Shown here piece after piece: positions 1 to 5,235 of a DNA stretch of 6,052 nucleotides. Below the pieces are notes generated by a model that worked only from the letters and a program-made list of their open reading frames with translations, ran no database searches and was not told where the DNA came from. The translations under genes were made by a program, and so were the position numbers. Location of the stretch: the NCBI GenBank assembly GCA_035300505.1, contig DATGVJ010000545.1, positions 1-6,052 on the forward strand. Reading direction: 5' to 3'. Each line of letters starts with the position of its first letter. Position 1 is the first letter of the stretch. Source of the stretch: VAZQ01 sp035300505. Lineage in GTDB: Bacteria; Pseudomonadota; Alphaproteobacteria; Rhizobiales; Xanthobacteraceae.

Positions 1-2
1 CA

Positions 3-677
3 ACCGCGCTCAACGAAGTGGAATCGAAGGCGCTGCTGGCGAGCTACGGCATTCCGCTCCCGCCGGAGCGCCTGGTGCACACCGCCGACGCGGCGCAAGC
101 CGCCGATGAGGCGCAAGCCGCCGCGCGCGCCATTGGATATCCCGTGGTGCTCAAGGGCGTGTCGGCCGCGATCCCTCACAAGAGCGATGCCGGCCTGGTG
201 CTGCTCGGCATCCGGGATGCCGATGCGGTCAGGCAAGGCGTCGCAACCTTGATCGAACGCATCGCTCACATCAACGCCCCGTGCGATGGAATTCTCGTTG
301 CGCAACAGGTCTCAGGCGGGACGGAAACCGTGCTCGGCATCAGCCGCGACCCCGAAATGGGGGCGGTCGTGATGTTCGGCCTCGGCGGCGTCTGGGTCGA
401 ATTGTTCAAGGACGTGAGCTTTGCGCCCCCCACACTCGATCGGGATCGGGCTCTCGCCATGATCAAGGCAACGCGGGCGGGACGCCTGCTCGATGGATTT
501 CGCGGCGGCAAGGCGGGCGACATCGAGGTGCTCATCGACGCACTCGTCAATCTCGGCCACCTTGCACGCGATTTGGGTGATATCATCGAGGCCGTCGACA
601 TCAATCCGTTCGTGGTGTGCGAACGCGGCGGCGGCGCATATGCGCTCGATGGACTGGTGGTGTTGAGGAGACCGTAG
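3..677 (+). CDS. Acetate/acyl-CoA ligase (ADP-forming type), C-terminal ATP-grasp part, 5' end outside window
   Basis: This is the last 224 codons of a cytoplasmic acid:CoA ligase of the NDP-forming acyl-CoA synthetase superfamily, which joins a carboxylic acid to CoA at the cost of ATP. The reading frame is open to the left edge, so the GTG at 18 is not taken as the start. Full-length family members are about 700 residues, so the CoA-binding and succinyl-CoA-ligase-like domains should lie upstream. Visible ATP-grasp signs are GYPVVLK followed by HKSDAGLV (nt 135-201), a GGTETVLGISRDP stretch ending in FGLGG (nt 315-389), and the metal-site-like DINP (nt 597-608). The protein ends soon after DINP with no GNAT domain, so it is not the Pat/PatZ protein acetyltransferase type. 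The neighbouring binding protein and GST suggest a catabolic acid substrate. The actual acid cannot be read from this part. Confidence 0.88.
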   Translation, partial: TALNEVESKALLASYGIPLPPERLVHTADAAQAADEAQAAARAIGYPVVLKGVSAAIPHKSDAGLVLLGIRDADAVRQGVATLIERIAHINAPCDGILVAQQVSGGTETVLGISRDPEMGAVVMFGLGGVWVELFKDVSFAPPTLDRDRALAMIKATRAGRLLDGFRGGKAGDIEVLIDALVNLGHLARDLGDIIEAVDINPFVVCERGGGAYALDGLVVLRRP

Positions 678-696
678 CCCGCATGCTGCTGCAGCG

Positions 697-712
697 CGCG
701 TCGTAAGACGCG
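697..712 (+). terminator. Short GC-rich hairpin after the CoA ligase gene
   Basis: CGCGTC, loop GTAA, then GACGCG forms a perfect 6-bp stem closed by a GNRA-type tetraloop, 20 bases after the stop codon at 675-677. No T-run follows, so it is not a textbook intrinsic terminator. It could be a weak terminator or a 3'-end-protecting stem. The pairing is seen directly; the role is inferred. Confidence 0.4.
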
Positions 713-722
713 AGTTGCGGCA

Positions 723-763
723 CAATGCGGGGAATCGCGTGGCGTGATAGAGTCCCCGCATTG
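723..763. repeat. 11-bp perfect inverted repeat with nested stem ahead of the TctC gene
   Basis: CAATGCGGGGA (723-733) and TCCCCGCATTG (753-763) are perfect inverted repeats. Between them ATCGCG (734-739) can pair with CGTGAT (743-748), with one G-U pair and a TGG loop. The right side has an AGAG bulge (749-752). In RNA this would be a long stable stem within the gap before the binding-protein gene. It might be a terminator lacking a T-run, a leader structure, or a DNA-level operator. I do not recognise it as a known riboswitch or repeat family. Confidence 0.55.
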
Positions 764-773
764 CGCGCCGTTC

Positions 774-789
774 GCGCGCTTCCGCGCGC
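774..789. repeat. GCGCGC hairpin in the leader before the TctC gene
   Basis: GCGCGC, loop TTCC, GCGCGC is a perfect 6-bp stem lying 10 bases after the larger inverted repeat at 723-763. GCGCGC is its own complement and simple in composition, so chance pairing in GC-rich DNA is a real possibility. It is recorded because three stems lie in a row between 697 and 789. Confidence 0.3.
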
Positions 790-831
790 AATCGTCCCTC
801 CATCCGGGCGACGCGGCCGGAGATTTATTTC

Positions 832-835
832 GAGG
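832..835 (+). promoter_or_regulatory. Ribosome binding site that sets the TctC gene start at 843
   Basis: GAGG lies 7 bases before the ATG at 843. The in-frame GTG at 744 has no such site, would add 33 arginine-rich residues ahead of a clear signal peptide, and lies within the 723-763 inverted repeat. This decides the start. Confidence 0.7.
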
Positions 836-842
836 ACCACTC

Positions 843-1868
843 ATGTTCGCACGATCGTCATGTCTTGCATCCGTCCTACTGCTCCTCGCCTCCCCGCTGG
901 CCGCCGATCCGGTTGCCGATTTCTATCGCGGCAAGACGATCACCTGCTACATCGGCTATGGCGTCGGCGGCGGCTACGACCTGTTCGCCCGCACAATCAG
1001 CCGCCACATGCCGCGGCACATTCCGGGCAATCCGAACATCCTGCCGGTCAACATGCCGGGCGCGAGCAGCCTGGTCCTGGGCAATCATCTCGCCAAGCGC
1101 GCCCCGCAGGACGGCACCGCCTTCGGTGCGGTGAATTCCGCGCTCATCTTCGACACTCTGTTCGCCGGAGCTGAATCGAAGGCGCAATTCCATGGAACTG
1201 ACCTCACCATCATCGGCAATGCGGTGAGTTCGGCGGCGGTGCTGGTCGCCTGGCATGCGTCGGGAGTAAAGACGATTGCCGATATCCGGCAGAAACCGCT
1301 CATCATCGGCGCAGTATCGCGCACGGGCGATACCTACCTGATACCGCTCGCTGTAAAGAACATTTTGGGTCTCGACAATCTCAAGATCATCACTGGCTAT
1401 CCGGGCACGCGCGAAGCCGCGATCGCGCTTGAGCGCGGCGAGATCACGGGTCGCGTCTGGGACATGGAAGGAATAAAGGCCGCGCGCCCGCAATGGCTGC
1501 GCGACGGCAGGCTCAACATCGTGGCTCAACTTGCGCCACGCAGAATGCCGGAAGTGCGGGCGAATGTTCCGCTGGTGAAAGATTACGTAAACAACGATGA
1601 TGATAAAAAGGTGCTTGACGTCATCTTCATCAGCACCGTCCTGGCCCGCCCCTATATCGCGCCGCCCAACATTCCCCCCGAACGCGTTAAGGCGCTGCGC
1701 GATGCCTTCATGGCCACCATGGCGGACCCGGAGTTCCTCGCAGAGACCCAGAAACTCCAGCTCTCCATCGACCCGACGTCGGGCGAGGAAATGCAGCGCA
1801 TTGTGCGCGAAGCCTATGGGCTGCCCGACGGCGTCATCGCGAAGGTGCGCAAAGCGCTGGCGGATTGA
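843..1868 (+). CDS. Tripartite tricarboxylate transporter substrate-binding protein (TctC/Bug family)
   Basis: A 341-residue secreted protein of the Bug/TctC family, which captures small carboxylates in the periplasm and hands them to a TctAB-type membrane complex. Residues 1-21 form a signal peptide (R4, hydrophobic core 8-16, cleavage likely after SPLAA). The mature start FYRGKTI is followed by the family's YIGYGVGGGYDLFAR (36-50), a PGNPNILPVNMPGA segment (61-74) and APQDGT (87-92). The length suits the family. The start at 843 rests on the GAGG site and the signal peptide. The gene lies 165 bases after the CoA ligase and 10 bases before the GST, so it probably shares a transcript with the GST. 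No TctA or TctB is in view, which is common for this expanded family. An Asp/Lys-rich patch, VNNDDDKK, lies near nt 1590-1612. The ligand is unknown. Confidence 0.88.
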   Translation: MFARSSCLASVLLLLASPLAADPVADFYRGKTITCYIGYGVGGGYDLFARTISRHMPRHIPGNPNILPVNMPGASSLVLGNHLAKRAPQDGTAFGAVNSALIFDTLFAGAESKAQFHGTDLTIIGNAVSSAAVLVAWHASGVKTIADIRQKPLIIGAVSRTGDTYLIPLAVKNILGLDNLKIITGYPGTREAAIALERGEITGRVWDMEGIKAARPQWLRDGRLNIVAQLAPRRMPEVRANVPLVKDYVNNDDDKKVLDVIFISTVLARPYIAPPNIPPERVKALRDAFMATMADPEFLAETQKLQLSIDPTSGEEMQRIVREAYGLPDGVIAKVRKALAD

Positions 1869-1878
1869 GGGTTAAGCA

Positions 1879-2523
1879 ATGCCCGAATATCAGCTCTACT
1901 GCTTCGCTCAGTCCGGCAATGCCTATCGCGCCGCGCTGATGCTCAATTTGATCGGCGCCGACTGGCAGCCGACCTTTGTCGATTTCTTCAAGGGCGGCGA
2001 GACCCGCACCCCGAAATACCGTGCCGACGTCAACGAAATGGGCGAAGTGCCGGTCCTGGTCCACGGCTCGAAGAAGCTCAGCCAATCCGGCGTCATCCTT
2101 ACATATCTTGCCGAGCGCAGCGGAAAATTCAGACCCGATGGCGAAGATGAGCAACTCGAAGCGCTGCGATGGATCATTTTCGACAACCAGAAAGTCAATG
2201 GATTCCTCGGCCCCTACAGGTTCCTAAAGAACTTTGCCAAGCCGGCCGGCGATCCCGCCGTCATGGCATTCCTTAAAGGGCGCATCGACACCAGTCTCGC
2301 CATTGTCGACAAGAGGCTCGCAGCACGCGCGTTCGTGCTCGGCGACCGACCTACCATCGCCGATATTTCGCTTTGCGCCTACCTTTACTATCCGGCTGAC
2401 GAATTCGGCTTCGATATTGCACATACGTATGTAAACGTCGGCGCCTGGCTGGAGCGGATCAAAGCCCTGCCCGGCTGGAAACATCCCTACGAATTGATGC
2501 CGGGCTATCCACCCCAGCTTTGA
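1879..2523 (+). CDS. Glutathione S-transferase family protein
   Basis: A 214-residue cytosolic GST-fold protein, of normal length for the family. The N-terminal thioredoxin-like domain (about 1-80) shows QSGN at 11-14, where the catalytic Ser/Tyr/Cys lies in other GSTs, so S12 is the likely candidate. EVPVL (56-60) carries the cis-proline P58, and QSGVILTYLAE (69-79) carries the Q-S pair that binds the gamma-glutamyl part of glutathione. The helical C-terminal domain has the N-capping box in GDRPTIADISL (T159, D162). GAGGG overlapping the end of the TctC gene serves as ribosome binding site 7 bases before the ATG, and the 10-base gap implies co-transcription. The role may be conjugation, dehalogenation, isomerisation or peroxide reduction linked to the imported acid; the sequence does not say which. 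Confidence 0.9.
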   Translation: MPEYQLYCFAQSGNAYRAALMLNLIGADWQPTFVDFFKGGETRTPKYRADVNEMGEVPVLVHGSKKLSQSGVILTYLAERSGKFRPDGEDEQLEALRWIIFDNQKVNGFLGPYRFLKNFAKPAGDPAVMAFLKGRIDTSLAIVDKRLAARAFVLGDRPTIADISLCAYLYYPADEFGFDIAHTYVNVGAWLERIKALPGWKHPYELMPGYPPQL

Positions 2524-2542
2524 TTCTTGTTCGGCGTGATCG

Positions 2543-2569
2543 GCTACCTGCAATAACGTGGCAGGTTGC
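2543..2569. repeat. Inverted repeat after the GST gene
   Basis: GCTACCTGC (2543-2551) and GCAGGTTGC (2561-2569) pair over 9 positions with one T-T mismatch and a 9-base loop, beginning 19 bases after the GST stop codon. No T-run follows. It may end or protect the upstream transcript, or act as an operator for the membrane-protein gene at 2641. Two weaker 5-bp stems follow in the same gap (CGGTT/AACCG at 2579-2595, CCACC/GGTGG at 2606-2622). Confidence 0.35.
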
Positions 2570-2628
2570 GCCTTCATGCGGTTGGAAAGTAACCGATCGT
2601 CAAACCCACCCGGGTATGGTGGCGCGAC

Positions 2629-2634
2629 GGAGGT
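2629..2634 (+). promoter_or_regulatory. Strong ribosome binding site of the membrane-protein gene
   Basis: GGAGGT ends 6 bases before the ATG at 2641. This close match to the 16S rRNA 3' end is the main evidence, with the hydrophobic pattern, that the small gene is real and starts there. Confidence 0.75.
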
Positions 2635-2640
2635 CGCCCC

Positions 2641-3141
2641 ATGAGCGAAACACAATCCGCAACGCCGCGCCAAGCCCGCCTGATGGGCGCCATTGCGGCG
2701 ACCATCGGACTTTATTTCACGCTGGTCGGGCTTGGCGTCCTGCCGATCCCCGGCGGCAGCCCACGTAACCTGCATGCCCCGTCGTGGATCCTGCTGCTGG
2801 TGGGGCTGCTGTTCTGTCTCGCCGGCACGGCCGTCTTTCTTCAGGTCATCGGGCGGGCCAATGCCGGCGGCGCCCTGCCCACTGACGCGCCGTTCTGGAT
2901 TCGCGTCGCGCAATATCTGCTCGGCGTGACCATGTACCTGTCCTTTGCCGTGCTGGGAAGCTGGGTCGCGCTCACCGGCCAATCGCAGCACTTCTCCGGC
3001 AGGTTCCTGATCTTCGACCCTGCCACCACCGCCTTGATCGCACGCAGCGCATTCGGCATCGGCGCAATCATCACTTGGCTCGCCACCATCGCCTTTGCGG
3101 TGTCAGGCGCTCGCAAGCTATTGCGCCGCGAGAAGGACTGA
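2641..3141 (+). CDS. Four-helix inner-membrane protein of unknown function
   Basis: A 166-residue protein with four likely membrane segments: about 14-34 (LMGAIAATIGLYFTLVGLGVL), 48-70 (WILLLVGLLFCLAGTAVFLQV), 90-111 (AQYLLGVTMYLSFAVLGSWVAL) and 137-157 (FGIGAIITWLATIAFAVSGA). The N-terminus is polar and the C-terminus is basic (RKLLRRE), consistent with both ends inside the cell by the positive-inside rule. The loop after helix 1 has a proline/glycine-rich PIPGGSPRNLHAP patch. I recall similar unnamed proteins in Bradyrhizobium relatives but know of no function. TctB is also a small four-helix protein and a TctC gene lies nearby, but I see no specific TctB likeness and no adjacent TctA. The 117-base gap to the GST and the strong ribosome site suggest possible separate transcription. 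Confidence 0.75.
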   Translation: MSETQSATPRQARLMGAIAATIGLYFTLVGLGVLPIPGGSPRNLHAPSWILLLVGLLFCLAGTAVFLQVIGRANAGGALPTDAPFWIRVAQYLLGVTMYLSFAVLGSWVALTGQSQHFSGRFLIFDPATTALIARSAFGIGAIITWLATIAFAVSGARKLLRREKD

Positions 3142-3212
3142 CGCGTCACGAGGAGACATCGCAGACGAACGTCGGCAATGCCGGATCCGTCATGTCCTTG
3201 TCGTCTTTTCCG

Positions 3213-3515
3213 TCACACAACTTCGACCGGATCAACGGGCGCCAATAGCTTTTCGAAGATTTCGATGCTGGTCTGCTTGACCGGGCGAAAGTTCTTGCTG
3301 TTGAAAGCCGGTTCCACATAGCCTTCGGAAAAATGGGCGTGTGGGCTCCTGATTTCATGAAAACAGAGTCCAATGAGGCCGTGGGCTTCGCGCGTGTGTC
3401 TGATCGTGTAAATCCCATGCAATTTTGGGAGCGATTGCACGGCTTGACGCCAATATTCGCACGGTGAGAAGGCGTCGTTGACGCATACGACCAGTTGTCC
3501 GACGTGCAAGCTCAT
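3213..3515 (-). CDS. Small uncharacterised protein, possible SH3-like fold
   Basis: A 100-residue soluble protein on the minus strand, with no signal peptide or membrane helix. The ATG at 3515-3513 is chosen because AAAGG (CCTTT on + at 3523-3527) lies 7 bases ahead and because the protein then starts MSLHVGQLVVCVNDAF. Extending to the ATG at 3563 adds a poor-looking tail. The pattern VGQLVVCV, later HGIYTIRH, GLIGLCFHEI, then FRPVKQTSIEIFEKLLAP resembles a family of unnamed rhizobial and phage-associated small proteins that I recall as probable beta-barrel (SH3-like) folds; this is from memory and not verified. It converges on the membrane-protein gene and diverges from the ABC operon. Its GC is about 52% (125 of 240 bases in 3241-3480), far below neighbouring genes, which suggests acquisition from elsewhere. 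Function unknown. Confidence 0.62.
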   Translation of the reverse strand: MSLHVGQLVVCVNDAFSPCEYWRQAVQSLPKLHGIYTIRHTREAHGLIGLCFHEIRSPHAHFSEGYVEPAFNSKNFRPVKQTSIEIFEKLLAPVDPVEVV

Positions 3516-3583
3516 CGCCCTGCCTTTAAGCCCCACTCCCAAATGACCGACGTTACATGACATTCACGGCATAAAGATGTAGC

Positions 3584-3611
3584 ATTATTTGATGGTCTTC
3601 ATTGATTCCAA
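3584..3611 (-). promoter_or_regulatory. Possible promoter of the small minus-strand gene
   Basis: Read on the minus strand, TTGGAA (3611-3606) and AATAAT (3589-3584) are 16 bases apart and match the TTGACA/TATAAT consensus at 4 and 5 of 6 positions. A start near 3577 would leave a leader of about 60 bases before the ATG at 3515. Such matches arise by chance in AT-rich DNA. Confidence 0.25.
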
Positions 3612-3619
3612 CAAGGTCC

Positions 3620-3626
3620 AAGGAGG
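3620..3626 (+). promoter_or_regulatory. Consensus ribosome binding site of the binding-protein gene
   Basis: AAGGAGG lies 6 bases before the ATG at 3633, an essentially full Shine-Dalgarno match. It fits the high expression expected of a periplasmic binding protein and fixes the start. Confidence 0.8.
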
Positions 3627-3632
3627 CAACCC

Positions 3633-4442
3633 ATGTTGCAACTGATTGTGGCAGGAGTAGCGGCCGTTGCCGCCTTTATCATTACAACGGGTCCTTTGGC
3701 CGCCCAGACGCTCGATAAGATCAAGCAACGCGGCGTCTTGGTCGTGGGCACCAAGGCCGACTACAAGCCATTTGGCTTCCGCGACACGAGTGGCGCCATC
3801 GTGGGTTTCGAGCCCGATCTCGCCCGAGACGTGGCCAGCAGGCTCGGCGTCAGGCTTGAGCTGGAGCCGGTCGTGTCCTCGAACCGCATGCAGTTTCTCC
3901 AGCAGGGCAAGATCGACCTCATGCTGGCCACCATGAACGTGACCCCGGAACGGCGACAGACGGTCGGCATCATCGATCCGAGCTACTACGCCTCCGGCGT
4001 CAATGTCCTGGCAATCAAGAGGGCCTCGTTAAAAACGTGGGAGGCGCTCAAGAATCAAAAAATCTGCGCCATCCAGGGCGCCTGGTACAACAAGGTTGTG
4101 GCTGAGAAATACGGTGCCGAAATCGTCGCATTCCGAGGACAGGCCGAATCCGAAACGGCGCTGCTGCAAGGCAACTGCATCGGGTGGATGTATGACGACA
4201 CGGCGTTCCTGGAACGCCTCGGAGAGCCGAAATGGGCGGCGTTCGAAATGCCGCTCGAAACCATTTTGGACGAGCCGTGGGGCGCTGCCGTCAAGCTCGA
4301 GGAACGCAACGGGCCCTGGGGCCAGTTCATGACGACGACCATCACGGAATGGCACCGGTCGGGCAAACTGATGGAAGTCGAGAAGAAGTGGAATATTCCG
4401 CCTTCCGCTTTCCTTAAGAAGTTGCGCGCCGAAACCAAGTGA
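3633..4442 (+). CDS. Amino-acid ABC transporter periplasmic substrate-binding protein (family 3)
   Basis: A 269-residue secreted receptor that binds a polar amino acid or similar ligand and delivers it to the two permeases encoded next. Residues 1-24 are a signal peptide with a long hydrophobic core, cleavage likely after PLAA. The mature protein begins TLDKIKQRGVLVVGTKADYKPFGF (26-49), typical of SBP family 3, and GFEPDLARDVASRLG (58-72) matches the family signature apart from a proline at the fourth place. NRMQFLQQGKIDLMLATMNV (84-103) followed by TPERR (104-108) is the ligand-site region; R107 is the likely carboxylate-binding arginine by analogy with HisJ/LAO, where N102 replaces a serine. 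D188/D189 in GWMYDD are candidates for the amino-group contact. C145 and C182 could form a disulfide. First gene of the operon. Ligand specificity cannot be read from the sequence. Confidence 0.93.
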   Translation: MLQLIVAGVAAVAAFIITTGPLAAQTLDKIKQRGVLVVGTKADYKPFGFRDTSGAIVGFEPDLARDVASRLGVRLELEPVVSSNRMQFLQQGKIDLMLATMNVTPERRQTVGIIDPSYYASGVNVLAIKRASLKTWEALKNQKICAIQGAWYNKVVAEKYGAEIVAFRGQAESETALLQGNCIGWMYDDTAFLERLGEPKWAAFEMPLETILDEPWGAAVKLEERNGPWGQFMTTTITEWHRSGKLMEVEKKWNIPPSAFLKKLRAETK

Positions 4443-4461
4443 GCACGCAGGCGCTGCGCTC
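4441..4461 (+). other. Hairpin at the end of the binding-protein gene
   Basis: CGCAG (4446-4450), loop GCG, CTGCG (4454-4458) forms a 5-bp stem, extended by GAG/CTC (4441-4443 with 4459-4461) after a two-base CA bulge. It overlaps the TGA stop (4440-4442) and lies ahead of the permease gene. In many importer operons a stem here protects the binding-protein message and lowers permease output. The pairing is seen directly; the role is inferred and the stem is short. Confidence 0.35.
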
Positions 4462-4482
4462 GGCGGTTGGCTCGCAGGAACG

Positions 4483-5235
4483 ATGATGGACATTCAGCCG
4501 GTCTGGGACTGGTTCCGCGTGCTCCATGCGACCACTGGGATAAAGCTCACGATTTTCTATGACGCTTTCGACCGGGCGCGCTTTTTCAACGGCCTCCTGA
4601 CCTCTATCCGGCTGATGGCGCTCTGTTTGGTTTGCAGCGTCGCAATCGGCATCGTGGGCGCCTGGGTGCAAGGATCCAGGCTCAAGCTTCTGCGTGCCCT
4701 CACCCAGGCCTATATCCAATTTTTTCGCAACACGCCGCCTCTGGTCCAATTGTACTTTTTCTACTTCGCACTCGGAGGGTACCTGCGCATCACCAATGCG
4801 GCCGGGCTGGAAGTGCCGGTCGTTTCCAATTTCGTCTGGGCCGTAATCTGCCTGTCGCTCTATGCCGGGGCATTCAATATCGAGATATTTCGTGCCGGCA
4901 TCGAGGCGGTGCCGAAGGAAACCGTCGACGCCGCTGAGGCGCTCGGTTACAGCCGCTTCAAGGCCTATGTCTATATCATATTGCCGCTCGCCTTTCGTAT
5001 CAGCCTGCCGGCGTTGAACAACAATTTGGTCAACCTGGTGAAAACCACCACCATCGCTTACGCTATCGCGGTTCCTGAAATGCTGTATGTCGCCAACCAG
5101 ATCTGGTCGGACGAATTGAACGTGGCCGAAATGATGAATGTGCTCCTTGTGATTTACGTCTCGCTCGTCGGCGTACTGGTCTACGTCATAGGGCGCTGGG
5201 AGCGAGCGCTGCGCATTCCTGGCTATACGCCGTGA
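4483..5235 (+). CDS. Amino-acid ABC transporter permease, first subunit (HisM/GltJ-like)
   Basis: A 250-residue inner-membrane subunit of the importer. After a polar N-terminus there are about five hydrophobic segments: around 38-62 (SIRLMALCLVCSVAIGIVGAWV), the NTPPLVQLYFFYFALGGYL region, the VWAVICLSLYAGAF region, TTIAYAIAVPEML, and MNVLLVIYVSLVGVLVYVIG. RNTPPLVQLYFFYF is typical of polar amino-acid permeases. The EAA loop, which docks on the ATPase, is DAAEALGYSRFKAYVYIILP (149-168) with its glycine intact and Asp in place of the first Glu. Two adjacent ATGs occur at 4483 and 4486. AGGAA at 4476-4480 is 2 bases from the first and 5 from the second, so 4486 may be the true start. It lies 40 bases after the binding-protein gene, in one operon. 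Confidence 0.92.
   Translation: MMDIQPVWDWFRVLHATTGIKLTIFYDAFDRARFFNGLLTSIRLMALCLVCSVAIGIVGAWVQGSRLKLLRALTQAYIQFFRNTPPLVQLYFFYFALGGYLRITNAAGLEVPVVSNFVWAVICLSLYAGAFNIEIFRAGIEAVPKETVDAAEALGYSRFKAYVYIILPLAFRISLPALNNNLVNLVKTTTIAYAIAVPEMLYVANQIWSDELNVAEMMNVLLVIYVSLVGVLVYVIGRWERALRIPGYTP

Larger units (their letters stand above)
3516..3632. promoter_or_regulatory. Divergent control region between the small minus gene and the ABC operon
   Basis: This 117-base gap must hold the start signals of both the leftward small gene and the rightward amino-acid importer. Bases 3541-3600 are only 38% G+C by count, the lowest in the window. ATGAC occurs twice in direct orientation (3543-3547 and 3557-3561). I see no convincing rightward -35/-10 pair. 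Confidence 0.5.

Noticed and set aside
744..842. Upstream GTG start for the TctC gene at 744
   Set aside because: It would place 33 arginine- and proline-rich residues before a normal signal peptide and lacks a ribosome site. GAGG before 843 is much better.
876..1529. Antisense open frame of 217 codons inside the TctC gene
   Set aside because: The plus strand encodes a complete, recognisable receptor with signal peptide. The antisense product is arginine-rich with no family likeness.
2527..2557. Possible promoter TTGTTC ... AATAAC before the membrane-protein gene
   Set aside because: Spacing is 19 bases and both boxes match poorly; it also overlaps the inverted repeat at 2543-2569.
2641..3141. 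Calling the four-helix protein TctB because of the nearby TctC
   Set aside because: Size and helix number alone are not enough. I see no specific likeness, the GST gene and 117 bases separate them, and no TctA is present.
3171..3193. Small palindrome around CGGATCCG between the convergent genes as a terminator
   Set aside because: The arms are short or interrupted, no T-run follows on either strand, and such palindromes are common in this composition.
3146..3418. Second minus-strand open frame overlapping the small gene
   Set aside because: It runs in another frame of the same strand, its product shows no convincing pattern, and the 3213-3515 frame has a good ribosome site and a coherent protein.
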